The notes under the pieces: model-generated
Database searches by the model: none
What the model was told of the DNA's origin: nothing
What the model saw: the letters and a program-made list of their open reading frames with translations, nothing else
Shown here: positions 7,957 to 18,151 of the stretch, piece after piece
Position numbering within the stretch: the first letter of the stretch is position 1
How the letters are laid out: each line of letters opens with the position of its first letter
Made by a program: the position numbers and the translations under genes
Assembly (NCBI RefSeq): GCF_029960785.1
Contig: NZ_JASBQE010000002.1
Span: 62,001 to 126,000, forward strand
Origin: Polyangium sp. 15x6
GTDB lineage: Bacteria; Myxococcota_A; Polyangia; Polyangiales; Polyangiaceae
Direction: 5' to 3'
Length of the DNA stretch: 64,000 nt

Positions 7957-10378
7957 CCGGCTCGGACGAGACGCCGTCCGCCTCGACGACGAGCGTGTGC
8001 TCGCCGGGGACGAGCGGGATCGATCGCTCGAACGGGGGCGTGAGGACGACCGCGCGGCCATCGACGAGGAGGCGCACGGCGTGGGTGTTCGAGGGCGCGT
8101 CGACGCGGACGCGGATGGCTTCCTCGGCGGCGAGGGCGCCGTCACGCACGAAGCGCGCGCCGTCGGGCGGGAAGGCGATGCGGATGCGGGAAGGCGCCGC
8201 CGTGCGATCGCTCTCGGGGCAGAAGGGCGACGAGGCGCGCGGCGCGACGGGGCGGCCGGCGTTCTCGGCCCACGCGGCGAGCTCGGGCGGGTAACGCTCG
8301 AAGACGCGCTCGTCGACGGAAACGTCCGAACAGGCAGGGCCGGCGCGCAGGCCGTTGCGACGGTCGATGCGGATGCGCTCGTGCATGTCGCAGGTCGCGA
8401 GCGAGGTTTCGCGGGGAAGAAGCTCGCTGCGGCGGTGCGGGCAATCCGGGCCGGGACGGGCGCCGGAGAGGGGGCAAATGTCGACGTCGACGAGGCCTTC
8501 GGGTCGCTCGAAGTCGCGCTGCGGGTACAGGCGTGCGGCCGCGAGCATGGCGTCGTGGAAGAGCGGGCCGGCGCCGGTCACGCCGCTGACGCCGCTCATG
8601 GGCGAGCCGTCGAAGTTGCCGACCCAGACGGCGACCGTGACGGAGGGCGTGAAGCCGACGGTGACGTTGTCGCGAAAGCCCTTCGACGTGCCGGTCTTCG
8701 CGGCGACCGGGAACGGCAGCTCGAGGACGCTGTTCTCGCCGAACGTGGCAAGGCGCGCGTGCCGATCGGCGAGGATGTGCGTGAGGACGTAGGCGGCGCG
8801 CCGATCGAGGACGCGGCGGGGCGGCGGTGCGGGGAGCGGGAGGGGCTCGCCGGTGGCGGCGCGAGCCTCGCGGACGGCGCGGGGGGTCACGGAGAGGCCG
8901 CCGCGCGCGAGGGTGGCGTAGGCGGCGGCGAGCTCGATCAAGCGGACCTCGCCGTCGCCGAGCGCGAGGGCGAGGCCGTAGTCGCGAGCGCTGCGATCGA
9001 GGGAGGCGAAGCCGAGGTCGCGCAAGCGCGCGAGGAGGCGCTCGGGGCCGACGCGGGAGGCGGCGACGACGGCGGGGACGTTGAAGGAGCTCGCGAGGGC
9101 CTCGCGGACGCGGACGGGGCCGTGGAAGCGGCCGTCGTAGTTGTTCGGGTGGTAGTCGCCGTCGGGCGTGGGGAAATGCAGGTCGACGTCGGGGAGGATC
9201 GTGGCGGCGGAGAAGCCAGCGATCTCCATGCCGAGGCCGTAGACGAAGGGTTTCAACGTGGAGCCGGGCTGACGTCGCGCGAGGACGCCGTCGTTGTGCC
9301 CGAGGCGGGCCTCGTTTTCGATGTCGGGCGAGCCGACGTAGGCGAGGACGTCTCCCGTTTCGTTGTCGAGGACGACGACCGAGGCCGCGGTGACGTGGCG
9401 TGGCGCGAGGCGCTCGACCGTTTGGACCGCGAGGATCTCGATCTCGCGCTGGAGGCCACGATCGAGGGTGGTCGTGATCGTGGTAGCCCGCCCGGCGAGC
9501 GCATCCGGGCCGATCCCCTTCCCTCCCGCGAGGAGCGCCTGGCGCAGGTGCGGGATGCCGAGGCCGCTGCCGCGCGGGGCGAGGATGAGAGGCTCGCCAA
9601 GGGCACGGTCGACGTCCTCGTGCTCGGCGAGGCGCGCAGCGCGCATGCGTTCGAGGACACGATCACGGCGGCGTTTCAGGAGATCGGTGCCGCGGCGAGG
9701 ATCGTAGAGCGTGGGGCCACGCGGCAGGCTGGCGAGCGCGGCGGCCTCGGCGAGGGAGAGATCGCGGGTGGATTTGTCGAAGTAGAAGCGGCTCGCAGCC
9801 TCGACGCCGCGCAGCGAGGGGCCGAAGGCGACGCGGTTCAGGTACTCCTCGAGGATCCGCGGCTTCGACAGGGACGCCTCGATCCGCAGCGCGAGCGCCA
9901 TCTCGCGGAGCTTGCCGACCACGGTGCGCGGGCGCGGGACGAGCGTGCGCGCGAGCTGCTGCGTGAGCGTCGAGCCGCCGGAGACGATGCCCCGCGCCAG
10001 GAGGGTCTGTCCCGCGGCGCGGGCGATCGCGAGGGGATCGACGCCGGGGTGGAGGTAAAACCGCTTGTCCTCGGCCGCGAGCACGGCGCGGGTGACGCGC
10101 GGATCGATGTCGGCGATGCGCACGGGGCGCGCGCGCGTGCCGTCCTTGGCGCGGACCTCGCAAAGGACGGTGCCGTGCCGATCGAGGAAGACGGTGGAGG
10201 GATCGGCCGCGGCGAGATCGTTCGAAGCGAGCTCGGGCGGGAGCGGCGTGAGCGCGGCGGCGAGGCCGAGGCAGAGGATCGGGGAGAGGAGGGCCGCGAG
10301 CGCGAGCTCGATCCGGCGGCGGCGGCTGCGAGGCACGAGCCACCGGACGAGCGCACGAGCGAGGCGGGATCGGGTCAC
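7937..10378 (-). CDS. pbpC: Penicillin-binding protein 1C, bifunctional transglycosylase/transpeptidase
   Basis: 813 residues from a GTG that overlaps the TGA of the alpha-2-macroglobulin gene (GTGA, translational coupling). There is a basic N-terminus and one membrane anchor near residues 24-44. The glycosyltransferase-51 domain has EDKRFYLHPG (catalytic Glu near 103) and GGSTLTQQLART. The transpeptidase domain has STLK with nucleophile Ser near 373, SFN, and KTGTSKG near 560. A C-terminal Ig-like BiPBP_C domain ends the protein, which is diagnostic for PBP1C. It polymerises glycan strands in the periplasm, although in E. coli PBP1C the transpeptidase role is uncertain. The pairing with an alpha-2-macroglobulin matches the yfhM-pbpC arrangement and suggests repair after protease attack on the envelope. 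Confidence 0.96.
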   Translation of the reverse strand: MTRSRLARALVRWLVPRSRRRRIELALAALLSPILCLGLAAALTPLPPELASNDLAAADPSTVFLDRHGTVLCEVRAKDGTRARPVRIADIDPRVTRAVLAAEDKRFYLHPGVDPLAIARAAGQTLLARGIVSGGSTLTQQLARTLVPRPRTVVGKLREMALALRIEASLSKPRILEEYLNRVAFGPSLRGVEAASRFYFDKSTRDLSLAEAAALASLPRGPTLYDPRRGTDLLKRRRDRVLERMRAARLAEHEDVDRALGEPLILAPRGSGLGIPHLRQALLAGGKGIGPDALAGRATTITTTLDRGLQREIEILAVQTVERLAPRHVTAASVVVLDNETGDVLAYVGSPDIENEARLGHNDGVLARRQPGSTLKPFVYGLGMEIAGFSAATILPDVDLHFPTPDGDYHPNNYDGRFHGPVRVREALASSFNVPAVVAASRVGPERLLARLRDLGFASLDRSARDYGLALALGDGEVRLIELAAAYATLARGGLSVTPRAVREARAATGEPLPLPAPPPRRVLDRRAAYVLTHILADRHARLATFGENSVLELPFPVAAKTGTSKGFRDNVTVGFTPSVTVAVWVGNFDGSPMSGVSGVTGAGPLFHDAMLAAARLYPQRDFERPEGLVDVDICPLSGARPGPDCPHRRSELLPRETSLATCDMHERIRIDRRNGLRAGPACSDVSVDERVFERYPPELAAWAENAGRPVAPRASSPFCPESDRTAAPSRIRIAFPPDGARFVRDGALAAEEAIRVRVDAPSNTHAVRLLVDGRAVVLTPPFERSIPLVPGEHTLVVEADGVSSEPVRFSVQ

Positions 10379-13300
10379 TTGCTGGCGGTCACCGTGATCG
10401 TGCCGGCGGCGGTCCTTCCAAACACCTCGGGCGCGTACATCTCCTCGGCGCGCGCGGGCGGAAGGACGAACGTGCCGATCGAGGTCGCGCGCGCGAGGTA
10501 ACGATAGCGATACATGCCCGCCGGCATGCGGTCGATGAAGAAGAGGACGCGGTCGTCGCGCAGCTCGCGCAGGTAGCGGCTCGAGAGGATCGCGCGGCCC
10601 GTGGCGACGTCGTCGTAGCCGCCCTCCTCGTAGAAGGCGTCCTCGGGATCGCCCTCCTCTTCGTCGAGATCGGCGTTGCGCGCGGTGGTGGCCAGGCGCG
10701 CGTCGACGGGCTCGAAGCCGGCCGGGAGCGGGTCGTCGACGACCACGTATTTGCGCGGCGAGGGCGTGACGACGACGATCTCGCCGAGGACGAGCTGGCC
10801 GCCGGGGAAGGAGCTCACGCCTTTGCCAGGCGGCGCGCCGAGGATGCCGGCGAGCTCGGCAGGGGTCACGGGGCGCAGGGTCTTCTGCACGAAGAAGCCA
10901 CGATCGAGCGGCGCCTTGGGCAGCTCCTTGCGCGCGTAACGGAGGCGCGCCTCGTAGAAGAGGCGGCCCGTTCCATCGACGTCGAAGGCAAGGACGCTGC
11001 CGCCGGCCGAGGTGAGACGCTCGGCAGGCAGGCTGATGCGGGCCTGGTCGACGTCGCGGCCGCGGAAGGCCTGCGTCGCGATCTCGGCCTGCCCGAGGAA
11101 GACGTGCGCCACGAAGTCGGGCGCGGCCTTCTCCTGCGCCTTGCGATACGCGTCGAGCGCGACGAGCGACCAGGCGGCCTCCTGCGTGTTGCGCCAGGAT
11201 CCACCCTTGCGATCGCCGAGCAGGCCCATGGCGAGCTTCGCCGCGATCGGGTGGTTCGGGCGCGCCGCGAGCAGCGCGCGGAGGACGAGCGCCGTCGTGC
11301 GCGTGTCGGAGTCCATGAGCACGGCGTACTTGTCGCCGAGGTTCGTCGCAGCGCGGGCGACGTTTCCGTCGAGCCGGAGCGCGCCTTCGAGCTCGTTCGA
11401 GAGCAGATCGATGCTCGCGCGATCGTGCTTGCTCGTGACCATGGCGTGCAGGAGGAACGCCTGCGAGAAGAGCGGGAGGGTCTTGCGCTCCTCGAAGAGG
11501 CGCGTCGTGCGGCCGGTGTCGGGGTGGCGGTTCTCGGCGAGCACGTCGAGGATGAAGGGCGCGGCGGCGCGCGTGTACTCGTCGGCGGCCTCGTTCAGCG
11601 CTTCGTGGACGTACCGCGAGGCCGCGTCGATCGCCGTCTGGGGAATGTCGGCCTTGCGGCGCTTGGCCTCGCCGAGGCCCCAGAGCGCGTACGTGCTGGC
11701 CCAGAGGTTCGATCGATCCGAGCCCGCCCACATGCCAAAGCCGCCGTCGCCGCGCTGGTGCTTCAGGATCTCGGCCACCGTGGACGCGATGATCGCGTCC
11801 GTGTTCTTCGGCAGCGGGATCTTGAAGTCCTGCGCGAGATCGCGGAGCGGGAGCATCGGCACGAGCTTGCTCACGAGCTGCTCGGTGCAGCCGTACGGGT
11901 AGTCGATGAGCTGCTCGACGCCGCCGCCGAGGCCCACGAGCGCGGTCGAGGCCATGCTGACGTCGAGCCCGCCCGTGTCATCGCGGATCGCCGAGAGGTC
12001 TCCGAGCTTCTCCGCGATCTCCGTGGTCGTGTCGCCGTAGAGCGCGACGGCCTCGGGCGAGAGCGGAACGCGGACGTCGCGCTCGACCTCGACGGCGTCC
12101 TCCAGGGGTTTGCCGGACTCGGTCGCGCGCACGACGAAGCCGATCTTCGCCTTGCCCGCCTTCGGCGCCGTGATCGGGAAGCGGACCTCGACGGGCGTGC
12201 CGGGCGCGAGATCGATCGTGCGCTTCGTGTCTCCCGAGAGCGTGAGGCCGTCGAGCTTGAGCTCGACCGTGGCCGTGGTCTTGCCGATGCCCTTCGAGCT
12301 CACGACGACGGACGCGTCGAGGGCGTCGCCGGCGCGCAAGAAACGCGGCAAGGCCGGGCGCGCCATGAGCGGGCGGCTCGCGACGACGCGGTTCTCCGCG
12401 AAGCCGAAGCGATCGTCCTCGGCCGCGGTGACGGCCATGAGGCGGTAGGTCGTGAGCATGTCCGGCAGGCGGAATTTTACCTTCGCGCGGCCCGCGTCGT
12501 CCGTGATGATCGAGGGGACGAACGTGGCGCTCGCGCGGAAGTCGCGCCGCACGGAGGTGCCGCCGCCGCCGTCGCCGCCGTCGAGGCCCTTGTCGGTGCC
12601 GAGATCACCGTACGGCCGGAAGACGCGGGCGAGCGCGGCGCGCACTTCGAGCGAGGTGACGCGCAGCGGGCGCGGGGCGCCGAAGACGCCGATCGGATCG
12701 GGCGTCTTGTACCCGATGAGCGAGAGCACGCCTTCGTCGACGGCGTAGAACGTGACCTCGGCGCGCGCGGGTTTGCCCGCGTGATCACGCACGACGACGT
12801 CGATCTCGACGTTCTCGCCGGGTCGCGCCTCCGCCTTGTTCGGCGTGAGCGCGATCTTGAGCCTGCGCTTCTCGGGGTTCACGAGCAGCGGCGCGTACCC
12901 CATGCGGAACGCCGGCGCGCCGACGTCGGGATCCTTCACGTTCGTCGGCGCGGGCTTGGTGCGGCCGCGGACGAGCACGACCGAGACGAACGCGTTCGGG
13001 CGCAGATCCTCGGTGACCGGGATCTCGATGGTCGGCATCGCGCCGGCGAGTTTCACGCGACGCTGCGAGAGGATGCCGGCGCGCTCCACGGTCACGAGCG
13101 CCTCGGCCGCGGTGAACGGCGATTTCACGAGGAAGCGCGCCTTGTCGCCGACCTCGTAGCTCTCCTTGTCGGCGACGAGCTCGACGACGAGCCTGTCGCT
13201 GTCGCCGAAGCCGCCGCCGCCCGAGCCGCCGAAGACGTAGAGCGGCTCCGCGGCGCCGACCGGGTTTTTCCGGGGGTCGACCGCGGTCGCGTGGACGATG

Positions 13301-16113
13301 TGGTAGCCGGACGCGGCGGGCGTGAGCTTGCACGAGACGGGTTTGTCGCCGGCCGTGGTCGTGACCGTGCAGCTCTCGACGACGCGATCGACGATCTCGG
13401 CCACGGTGTGCGCGAGGCCGCCCGAGGTCGCCTGCCTTGCGACGGTCCACGTGCGCGACACGAGCTCGATCTTGATCGGGACGCCCGCGACGCGCGCGCC
13501 CTTGGGATCCACGGCGAAGACCTCGGGGCTCACGGGTTTGCCCGCGTCGACGAAGAGGTCTGCGCCCGTGCGGAGCGCGACGTAAAACTCGGCCGGATGC
13601 ACGAGGGCCGTGGTGCTGCCCGCGATGAACTGGCGCGAGACGTCGCTCACCTCGGCCTCGGCCGTCACGCGCTCGGGGCCGCGCTGGCCCGGGAGCGCGA
13701 GTTGCGCCTCGATCGAAGCCGTGCCCTTGGCGTCGAGCTTCGTCGTGCTGCTCTGGATCTCGCCTTCCCGCGTGGTTTCGTCCCTGTAGTCCGCGTGGAA
13801 CGTGTCTTCATGAACGGTGAAACCGTCGGTGTTCGGCGGGCGGAACTCGGCTTCGCCGCGCGTCACGACGACCCGCGCGTCGGCGCCCGCCATGGGCGCG
13901 CCGTAGAGGTAATCGCCGCGCGCGATCCACTTGCCCTTGTCGCCGCGCACGTAGCTCGGCTTGTCGCTCTCGACCGAGACCGCGAACTCGGCGGGTCGAT
14001 ACTCGGCGACCTCGAAGTCGCCGCTCACGTCGGCCCAGCCCGGGTCCCCTTCCTGCACCGTGGCGCGAACCGAATACGTGCCGAGCCGGCCGGCGCGGGG
14101 GACGACGATGTCGATCGCCGTGGTGCCGAAGGGCGAGAGCTTCTCGGTGCGCGAGGCGATCTCGTCGCCGTCGGGGCCCTCGACGCTGATCTCCACGGGC
14201 ACGCCGACGGGCGTGACGGTGCCGGGGTTGCCCTCCTTGCGGAAGATGCCCTTGATGTGGACCGTGTCGCCGGGCCGGTAGATGCCGCGATCCGTGAACA
14301 CGAGGCCGAACGGCCGATCGGGGCCGGGATCGACCTGCACGTCGAAGCGCCAGCTGCTGAGCGTGTCGTTCAGATGCTTGTAGGTCCAATCATTGCCGTC
14401 CTTGACGATGATGACGGCGCGCTCGGCGCCCGAGCTCCCGCGGGCCCAGACCTCGGGCGGCAGCTTGATGAAGCCGCTGTCGTCGGAGCGGAACGGGCCG
14501 ATCGGCGATTCGCCGGGCGTCTGGATCGTGACCTCGGCGCCCTTGACCGGCGCGGCCGACGAGAGGCGGCTGATCCAGAGCAGCGAGCCACGCGCGGAGA
14601 GTTTTCCGGTGACCGCGAGGTCACTGACCTTGGCGACCGCGGTGTTCGTGACGGCGCGCTGGTGGTTCGAGCCGGGCCAGCCGGTGTAACGAATGCCGAG
14701 CGCGAGCGCGCCGCGCGCGTCCTTGCCGCCGAGCGCCTCCTCGGTCTTCACGGCGTGCCGCGAGGCCTTGTTGAGCGGCGCGTTCGAGGCGAGCTTCGAG
14801 ACCTTCGCGCCGGGCAGCTTCAAGATGTCTTCGTACGAGGGCGCGCGGCCCGCGCCGTACGGATCGTCCTGCAAGCGGATCGCGTCGGCCGGCGTGAGCG
14901 GAGCGACGACGAGCTCGAGATCGTTCGTGTTGATCGAGTCGATCGGGATCTCGCGCCGCGCCGCGGGCTCGAAGACGCTGCCGCTCAGGCCGATGTCGGC
15001 CTTCGGCCAGAGATCGTCGAAGGCCACGTCGGCGCGGTAGTCGGCCGCGAGCTTCTGCCCATGTTCGTCGGTGAGCCCCTTCGCGACGACGACCTTGACG
15101 CTCTTGCCCGGCGTGAACGCGCCGTAGACCGTGACGCCGGTCGTGACGTGATCGTCGTCGAGCCACGAGGGCCACGTGACGTCGATCTTCGGCTCGAAGC
15201 GGACGGCCTTCTTCAGCTCGGCGAGCTTGACGGCCGTCGTGAGGTAGATCCCGATGCCGCCGTCGGGCGCGCATCTCCCGTGCGGCGTGTCGTGATCACA
15301 CGGGAGCTCCTTCACGGCGAGCGGGCCGTACGTGCGGAACTCGAACCGCTCTTCCTTCTCGGATCGGAGGTTGCCCTCCTTGCCCGCGAGGCCCTTCACT
15401 TCGAGCACGACCTCGCTGTCGAGCGGGAGCGGCGCGCGCGGGATGACCTCTACGAGCTGCTCGTTCTGCGGATCGGGACGCTTGACCGAGAAGGCCCACT
15501 TGTCCTGACGCTTGCCGGCCGTGACCTTGAGCGCCTTTTCGAGCTCGCGATCGTCGATCGGCTGGTTGAAGCGCAGCGTGAATTTCGTGTCGGGCCGCAG
15601 ATCGTCGCGGCCCACTTCGGGTTCGACGGAGGTGACCTCGGGCCGCGCCGTCGTGAAGCGCAGCTCGAAAGGTTTTTCCAGGGTGGATCCATCGAGCGCC
15701 TTCGTGCCGGCCGGGACCGTGGCCACGAACGCCGTGGCGCGCGGCAGGCGCTTGTCCGGCACGAACGAGAGCGCGTTCGTGCCGACCCAGGCCCATCGAC
15801 CCGGTACCGCAGGCTGGATCGAAGCCGGCGGCGCGCTCTCGTCGCCCGCGAGCTCGAGCGGCCGCATCGGGCGGTTGAAGACGAGGCTCACCTCGGGCGG
15901 GTCGAGCGTGTCCCCGCGCGGCGTACCGAACACGACGGCGAAGGCTCCACGCGTGTCGACCGCGGCCGCGCCGTCGGCGGCGCCGGGCACGAGGGTGCCG
16001 CGAGGCGCGACCTCGGGCGGGCGGTTTCCCTGCATGCATGCCATGCCGAGGGCCATCGCGGTGACCGCGAGGAATGCGTTGCGGGGACCTGGAAACATGG
16101 CTCGCGCCGTCAT
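10375..16113 (-). CDS. Bacterial alpha-2-macroglobulin lipoprotein (thioester type)
   Basis: 1912 residues. I chose ATG 16113 because a good AGAAGGAG ribosome-binding site precedes it and a lipoprotein signal follows, with ALGMAC as lipobox. The frame extends upstream without family features. Successive macroglobulin domains follow; typical blocks are TDRGIYRPGDTVHIKGIF (MG2/A2M_N) and FVPSIITDDAGRAKVKFRLP (A2M core). The thioester motif GCTEQ is intact, with Cys near residue 1409 and Gln near 1412, followed by the alpha/alpha toroid thioester domain. Such proteins sit in the periplasm and trap attacking proteases covalently. The C-terminal region has an acidic patch (DLDEEEGDPEDAF) before the final domain. 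It is coupled to pbpC downstream. Confidence 0.96.
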   Translation of the reverse strand: MTARAMFPGPRNAFLAVTAMALGMACMQGNRPPEVAPRGTLVPGAADGAAAVDTRGAFAVVFGTPRGDTLDPPEVSLVFNRPMRPLELAGDESAPPASIQPAVPGRWAWVGTNALSFVPDKRLPRATAFVATVPAGTKALDGSTLEKPFELRFTTARPEVTSVEPEVGRDDLRPDTKFTLRFNQPIDDRELEKALKVTAGKRQDKWAFSVKRPDPQNEQLVEVIPRAPLPLDSEVVLEVKGLAGKEGNLRSEKEERFEFRTYGPLAVKELPCDHDTPHGRCAPDGGIGIYLTTAVKLAELKKAVRFEPKIDVTWPSWLDDDHVTTGVTVYGAFTPGKSVKVVVAKGLTDEHGQKLAADYRADVAFDDLWPKADIGLSGSVFEPAARREIPIDSINTNDLELVVAPLTPADAIRLQDDPYGAGRAPSYEDILKLPGAKVSKLASNAPLNKASRHAVKTEEALGGKDARGALALGIRYTGWPGSNHQRAVTNTAVAKVSDLAVTGKLSARGSLLWISRLSSAAPVKGAEVTIQTPGESPIGPFRSDDSGFIKLPPEVWARGSSGAERAVIIVKDGNDWTYKHLNDTLSSWRFDVQVDPGPDRPFGLVFTDRGIYRPGDTVHIKGIFRKEGNPGTVTPVGVPVEISVEGPDGDEIASRTEKLSPFGTTAIDIVVPRAGRLGTYSVRATVQEGDPGWADVSGDFEVAEYRPAEFAVSVESDKPSYVRGDKGKWIARGDYLYGAPMAGADARVVVTRGEAEFRPPNTDGFTVHEDTFHADYRDETTREGEIQSSTTKLDAKGTASIEAQLALPGQRGPERVTAEAEVSDVSRQFIAGSTTALVHPAEFYVALRTGADLFVDAGKPVSPEVFAVDPKGARVAGVPIKIELVSRTWTVARQATSGGLAHTVAEIVDRVVESCTVTTTAGDKPVSCKLTPAASGYHIVHATAVDPRKNPVGAAEPLYVFGGSGGGGFGDSDRLVVELVADKESYEVGDKARFLVKSPFTAAEALVTVERAGILSQRRVKLAGAMPTIEIPVTEDLRPNAFVSVVLVRGRTKPAPTNVKDPDVGAPAFRMGYAPLLVNPEKRRLKIALTPNKAEARPGENVEIDVVVRDHAGKPARAEVTFYAVDEGVLSLIGYKTPDPIGVFGAPRPLRVTSLEVRAALARVFRPYGDLGTDKGLDGGDGGGGTSVRRDFRASATFVPSIITDDAGRAKVKFRLPDMLTTYRLMAVTAAEDDRFGFAENRVVASRPLMARPALPRFLRAGDALDASVVVSSKGIGKTTATVELKLDGLTLSGDTKRTIDLAPGTPVEVRFPITAPKAGKAKIGFVVRATESGKPLEDAVEVERDVRVPLSPEAVALYGDTTTEIAEKLGDLSAIRDDTGGLDVSMASTALVGLGGGVEQLIDYPYGCTEQLVSKLVPMLPLRDLAQDFKIPLPKNTDAIIASTVAEILKHQRGDGGFGMWAGSDRSNLWASTYALWGLGEAKRRKADIPQTAIDAASRYVHEALNEAADEYTRAAAPFILDVLAENRHPDTGRTTRLFEERKTLPLFSQAFLLHAMVTSKHDRASIDLLSNELEGALRLDGNVARAATNLGDKYAVLMDSDTRTTALVLRALLAARPNHPIAAKLAMGLLGDRKGGSWRNTQEAAWSLVALDAYRKAQEKAAPDFVAHVFLGQAEIATQAFRGRDVDQARISLPAERLTSAGGSVLAFDVDGTGRLFYEARLRYARKELPKAPLDRGFFVQKTLRPVTPAELAGILGAPPGKGVSSFPGGQLVLGEIVVVTPSPRKYVVVDDPLPAGFEPVDARLATTARNADLDEEEGDPEDAFYEEGGYDDVATGRAILSSRYLRELRDDRVLFFIDRMPAGMYRYRYLARATSIGTFVLPPARAEEMYAPEVFGRTAAGTITVTASK

Positions 16114-16261
16114 GGCGCGGCTCCTTCTCGCGGGCCCGCCCCGGCGGCAAGGCCGATGAGCGGGATCACGTGGAAACGCTGAACCTCCCGAGGGATCCCC
16201 CCGAGCCGCGAGGCGCGCCCCCCCGGCCGGCGGCTGCCCAGGGCGTTCGCGGCCGGCTCGA

Positions 16262-16312
16262 CGTCGGATCCCGACGAGGTCGGGAATCATGGGCGCGAGC
16301 TTCTGTTATAAG
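16262..16312 (+). promoter_or_regulatory. Candidate promoter of the ABC/Gld operon with adjacent palindrome
   Basis: TATAAG at 16307-16312 is a good -10 element in very GC-rich surroundings and lies 25 bp before the ATG at 16338. No clear -35 is visible at the expected distance. A perfect inverted repeat CGTCGG-ATC-CCGACG spans 16262-16276, around position -50, and could be a regulator site. This is in the 224-bp divergent gap to the alpha-2-macroglobulin gene. Confidence 0.35.
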
Positions 16313-16337
16313 GGCGCCGTCGCCGGGAAGCCGGCGC

Positions 16338-17432
16338 ATGACGAAGGCTTTTGCCGTGATCGAAATCGTCGACCTCTACAAATACTACGGGGAGAGGAGA
16401 GCGGTCGGACCGCTCTCGTTCTCCATCGAAGCCGGCGAGATCGTGGGCTTGCTCGGGCTCAACGGCGCCGGAAAGACCACCACGCTCCGCATCCTCGCTT
16501 GTGACCTGCTCCCGTCGTCGGGCTCCGTCCGCGTGAACGGGCTCGACGTCGTGGAGAGCCCGCACGAGGTGCGGTCGCTCATCGGCTACCTGCCGGACAC
16601 ACCTCCGCTCTACGGCGAGATGACGGTCCGCGCCTACCTGCACTTCGCCGCGCGCCTGCGGGGCCTCTCGAAGGCCTCCGCGGACAAACGCGTGCCCGAG
16701 GTGCTCGAGGCGACGGCGCTCGCCGAGGTGCAGGACCAGCTCATCGCTTCCCTGTCGCACGGGTACAAGCAGCGCGTCGGCATCGCCCAGGCCATCGTGC
16801 ACGGGCCGAAGCTGCTCGTGCTGGACGAGCCCATCAGTGGCCTCGACCCTGTGCAGATCGTGGAGATGCGTGAGCTGCTCCGCAGCCTCAAGGGCGAGCA
16901 CACGATCCTTTTGTCCTCCCACATTCTCTCGGAGATCAGCGAGACGTGTGATCGCCTCCTCGTGATCCGCGACGGCCAGATCGCCGCCACGGGCACGGAG
17001 GCCGAGCTCAGCGCGAAGCTGCTCAAGAACCAGCGCATCGACGTGACGGTGCGCGGCGACGAGGAGAAGGCCAAGGAGGCCGCGAGCGGCGTGCCGGGCG
17101 TGGTGTCGGTCGAGGCGATCGACGCGACGGAGGGCGGCGAGGGCGTGATCGCGCTCAGGATCGAGTCCGAGGGCGACACACGCGAGGCGGTGTGCCGCGC
17201 GCTCGTGACGGCCGGGATCGGGCTCCTCGAGGTGCGTCGCGGCGAGCGGGAGCTCGAGAGCGTGTTCCTGGAGCTCGCGGGCGCGGAGACGGCGGACGGC
17301 GGCTCCGGGGCCGCACCGAAGAAGAAGCGAGCCGGCAAGAAGGGCGCGAAGAAGGTGCGCGCCACGGCCGGCGAGGGTGATGCCGGGGCGAAGGACGCCA
17401 CGGCGGAGAAAGAGGACGGGAGCGGGACATGA
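16338..17432 (+). CDS. ABC transporter ATP-binding protein (GldA-like)
   Basis: 364 residues from ATG 16338; GTG 16356, preceded by GAAGG at good spacing, is a credible alternative. Motifs: Walker A GLNGAGKTTT, signature LSHGYKQRVGIAQA, Walker B LLVLDEPISGLDP, and the H-loop in LLSSHILSEI. A C-terminal domain of about 90 residues follows, then a low-complexity basic tail (PKKKRAGKKGAKK) and an acidic end. It energises the transporter formed with the overlapping permease downstream (ATGA overlap). With the GldG-like and DUF4340 genes it matches operons annotated as gliding-motility-type ABC systems. Their function in myxobacteria is not settled. Confidence 0.93.
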   Translation: MTKAFAVIEIVDLYKYYGERRAVGPLSFSIEAGEIVGLLGLNGAGKTTTLRILACDLLPSSGSVRVNGLDVVESPHEVRSLIGYLPDTPPLYGEMTVRAYLHFAARLRGLSKASADKRVPEVLEATALAEVQDQLIASLSHGYKQRVGIAQAIVHGPKLLVLDEPISGLDPVQIVEMRELLRSLKGEHTILLSSHILSEISETCDRLLVIRDGQIAATGTEAELSAKLLKNQRIDVTVRGDEEKAKEAASGVPGVVSVEAIDATEGGEGVIALRIESEGDTREAVCRALVTAGIGLLEVRRGERELESVFLELAGAETADGGSGAAPKKKRAGKKGAKKVRATAGEGDAGAKDATAEKEDGSGT

Positions 17433-18151
17433 GAAATGCTCTGCTCGTCGCAGGGAGAGAGATCGGCTCGTACGGGCGATCCCTGCTCGGCTGGGCCATC
17501 GGGGCCGCGGCGCTGCTCGTCGAAGGCGTGTGGTTCAGCGCGAACGGCCTGTCCGGATCGCGCATGTCGGCCGACGTGCTGCGCGAGTTCTTCAACGGCG
17601 CGAGCGGCGTCACGATGATCGTGGCGGTGCTCATGTCGATCCCGCTTCTCGCGGGAGAACGTGAGCGCGGGACGCTCGTCTTGCTCAACACGGCGCCGAT
17701 CCGGGACGTCGAGATCATCGTGGGCAAGTACCTCGCGGCGCTCGCGATGGTCGCGCTCATCACGCTGGTCAGCGTGTACATGCCGCTGCTCATCTTCGTG
17801 AACGGCAAGGTGAGCCTCGGGCACGTGGCCGTGGGCTACACGGGCATCGTGCTGCTCGGCTCGGCCGCGCTGGCGATCGGGATGTTCACGTCGGCCGTGA
17901 GCCGAAGCCAGGTGATGGCGGCGATCCTCGGCGGGCTCTTGCTCGCGGTGATGGTGACGCTCTGGCTCGTCGCGAAGGTGACCGAGCCGCCGGTGAACGG
18001 CGTGCTCTCCGGGATGGCGCTGCACCACCAGCGGCAGTTCCCCTTCATGACCGGCGTGTTGAAGCTGGAGAACGTGGTCTATTACGTGGCCGTCACGTAC
18101 TTCTTCCTGCTCGCGGCCACGAAGACGCTGGAGGCGCGGCGATGGCGCTGA
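17429..18151 (+). CDS. ABC transporter permease (GldF-like, ABC-2 type)
   Basis: 240 residues with about six membrane segments. The stretch LLAGERERGTLVLLNTAPI after the second segment is typical of ABC-2 permeases of this kind. The start overlaps the ATPase stop by 4 bp, and its end overlaps the GldG-like gene by 10 bp, so the subunits are likely made in coupled amounts. It should form the transmembrane channel with the ATPase. The substrate is unknown. Confidence 0.92.
   Translation: MRNALLVAGREIGSYGRSLLGWAIGAAALLVEGVWFSANGLSGSRMSADVLREFFNGASGVTMIVAVLMSIPLLAGERERGTLVLLNTAPIRDVEIIVGKYLAALAMVALITLVSVYMPLLIFVNGKVSLGHVAVGYTGIVLLGSAALAIGMFTSAVSRSQVMAAILGGLLLAVMVTLWLVAKVTEPPVNGVLSGMALHHQRQFPFMTGVLKLENVVYYVAVTYFFLLAATKTLEARRWR

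Noticed and set aside
11104-16182. Plus-strand open frame of about 1690 codons opposite the alpha-2-macroglobulin gene
   Set aside because: Shadow frame of the macroglobulin coding sequence; Arg/Asp/Ala/Val-rich with no domain, while the minus frame has thioester and A2M motifs.
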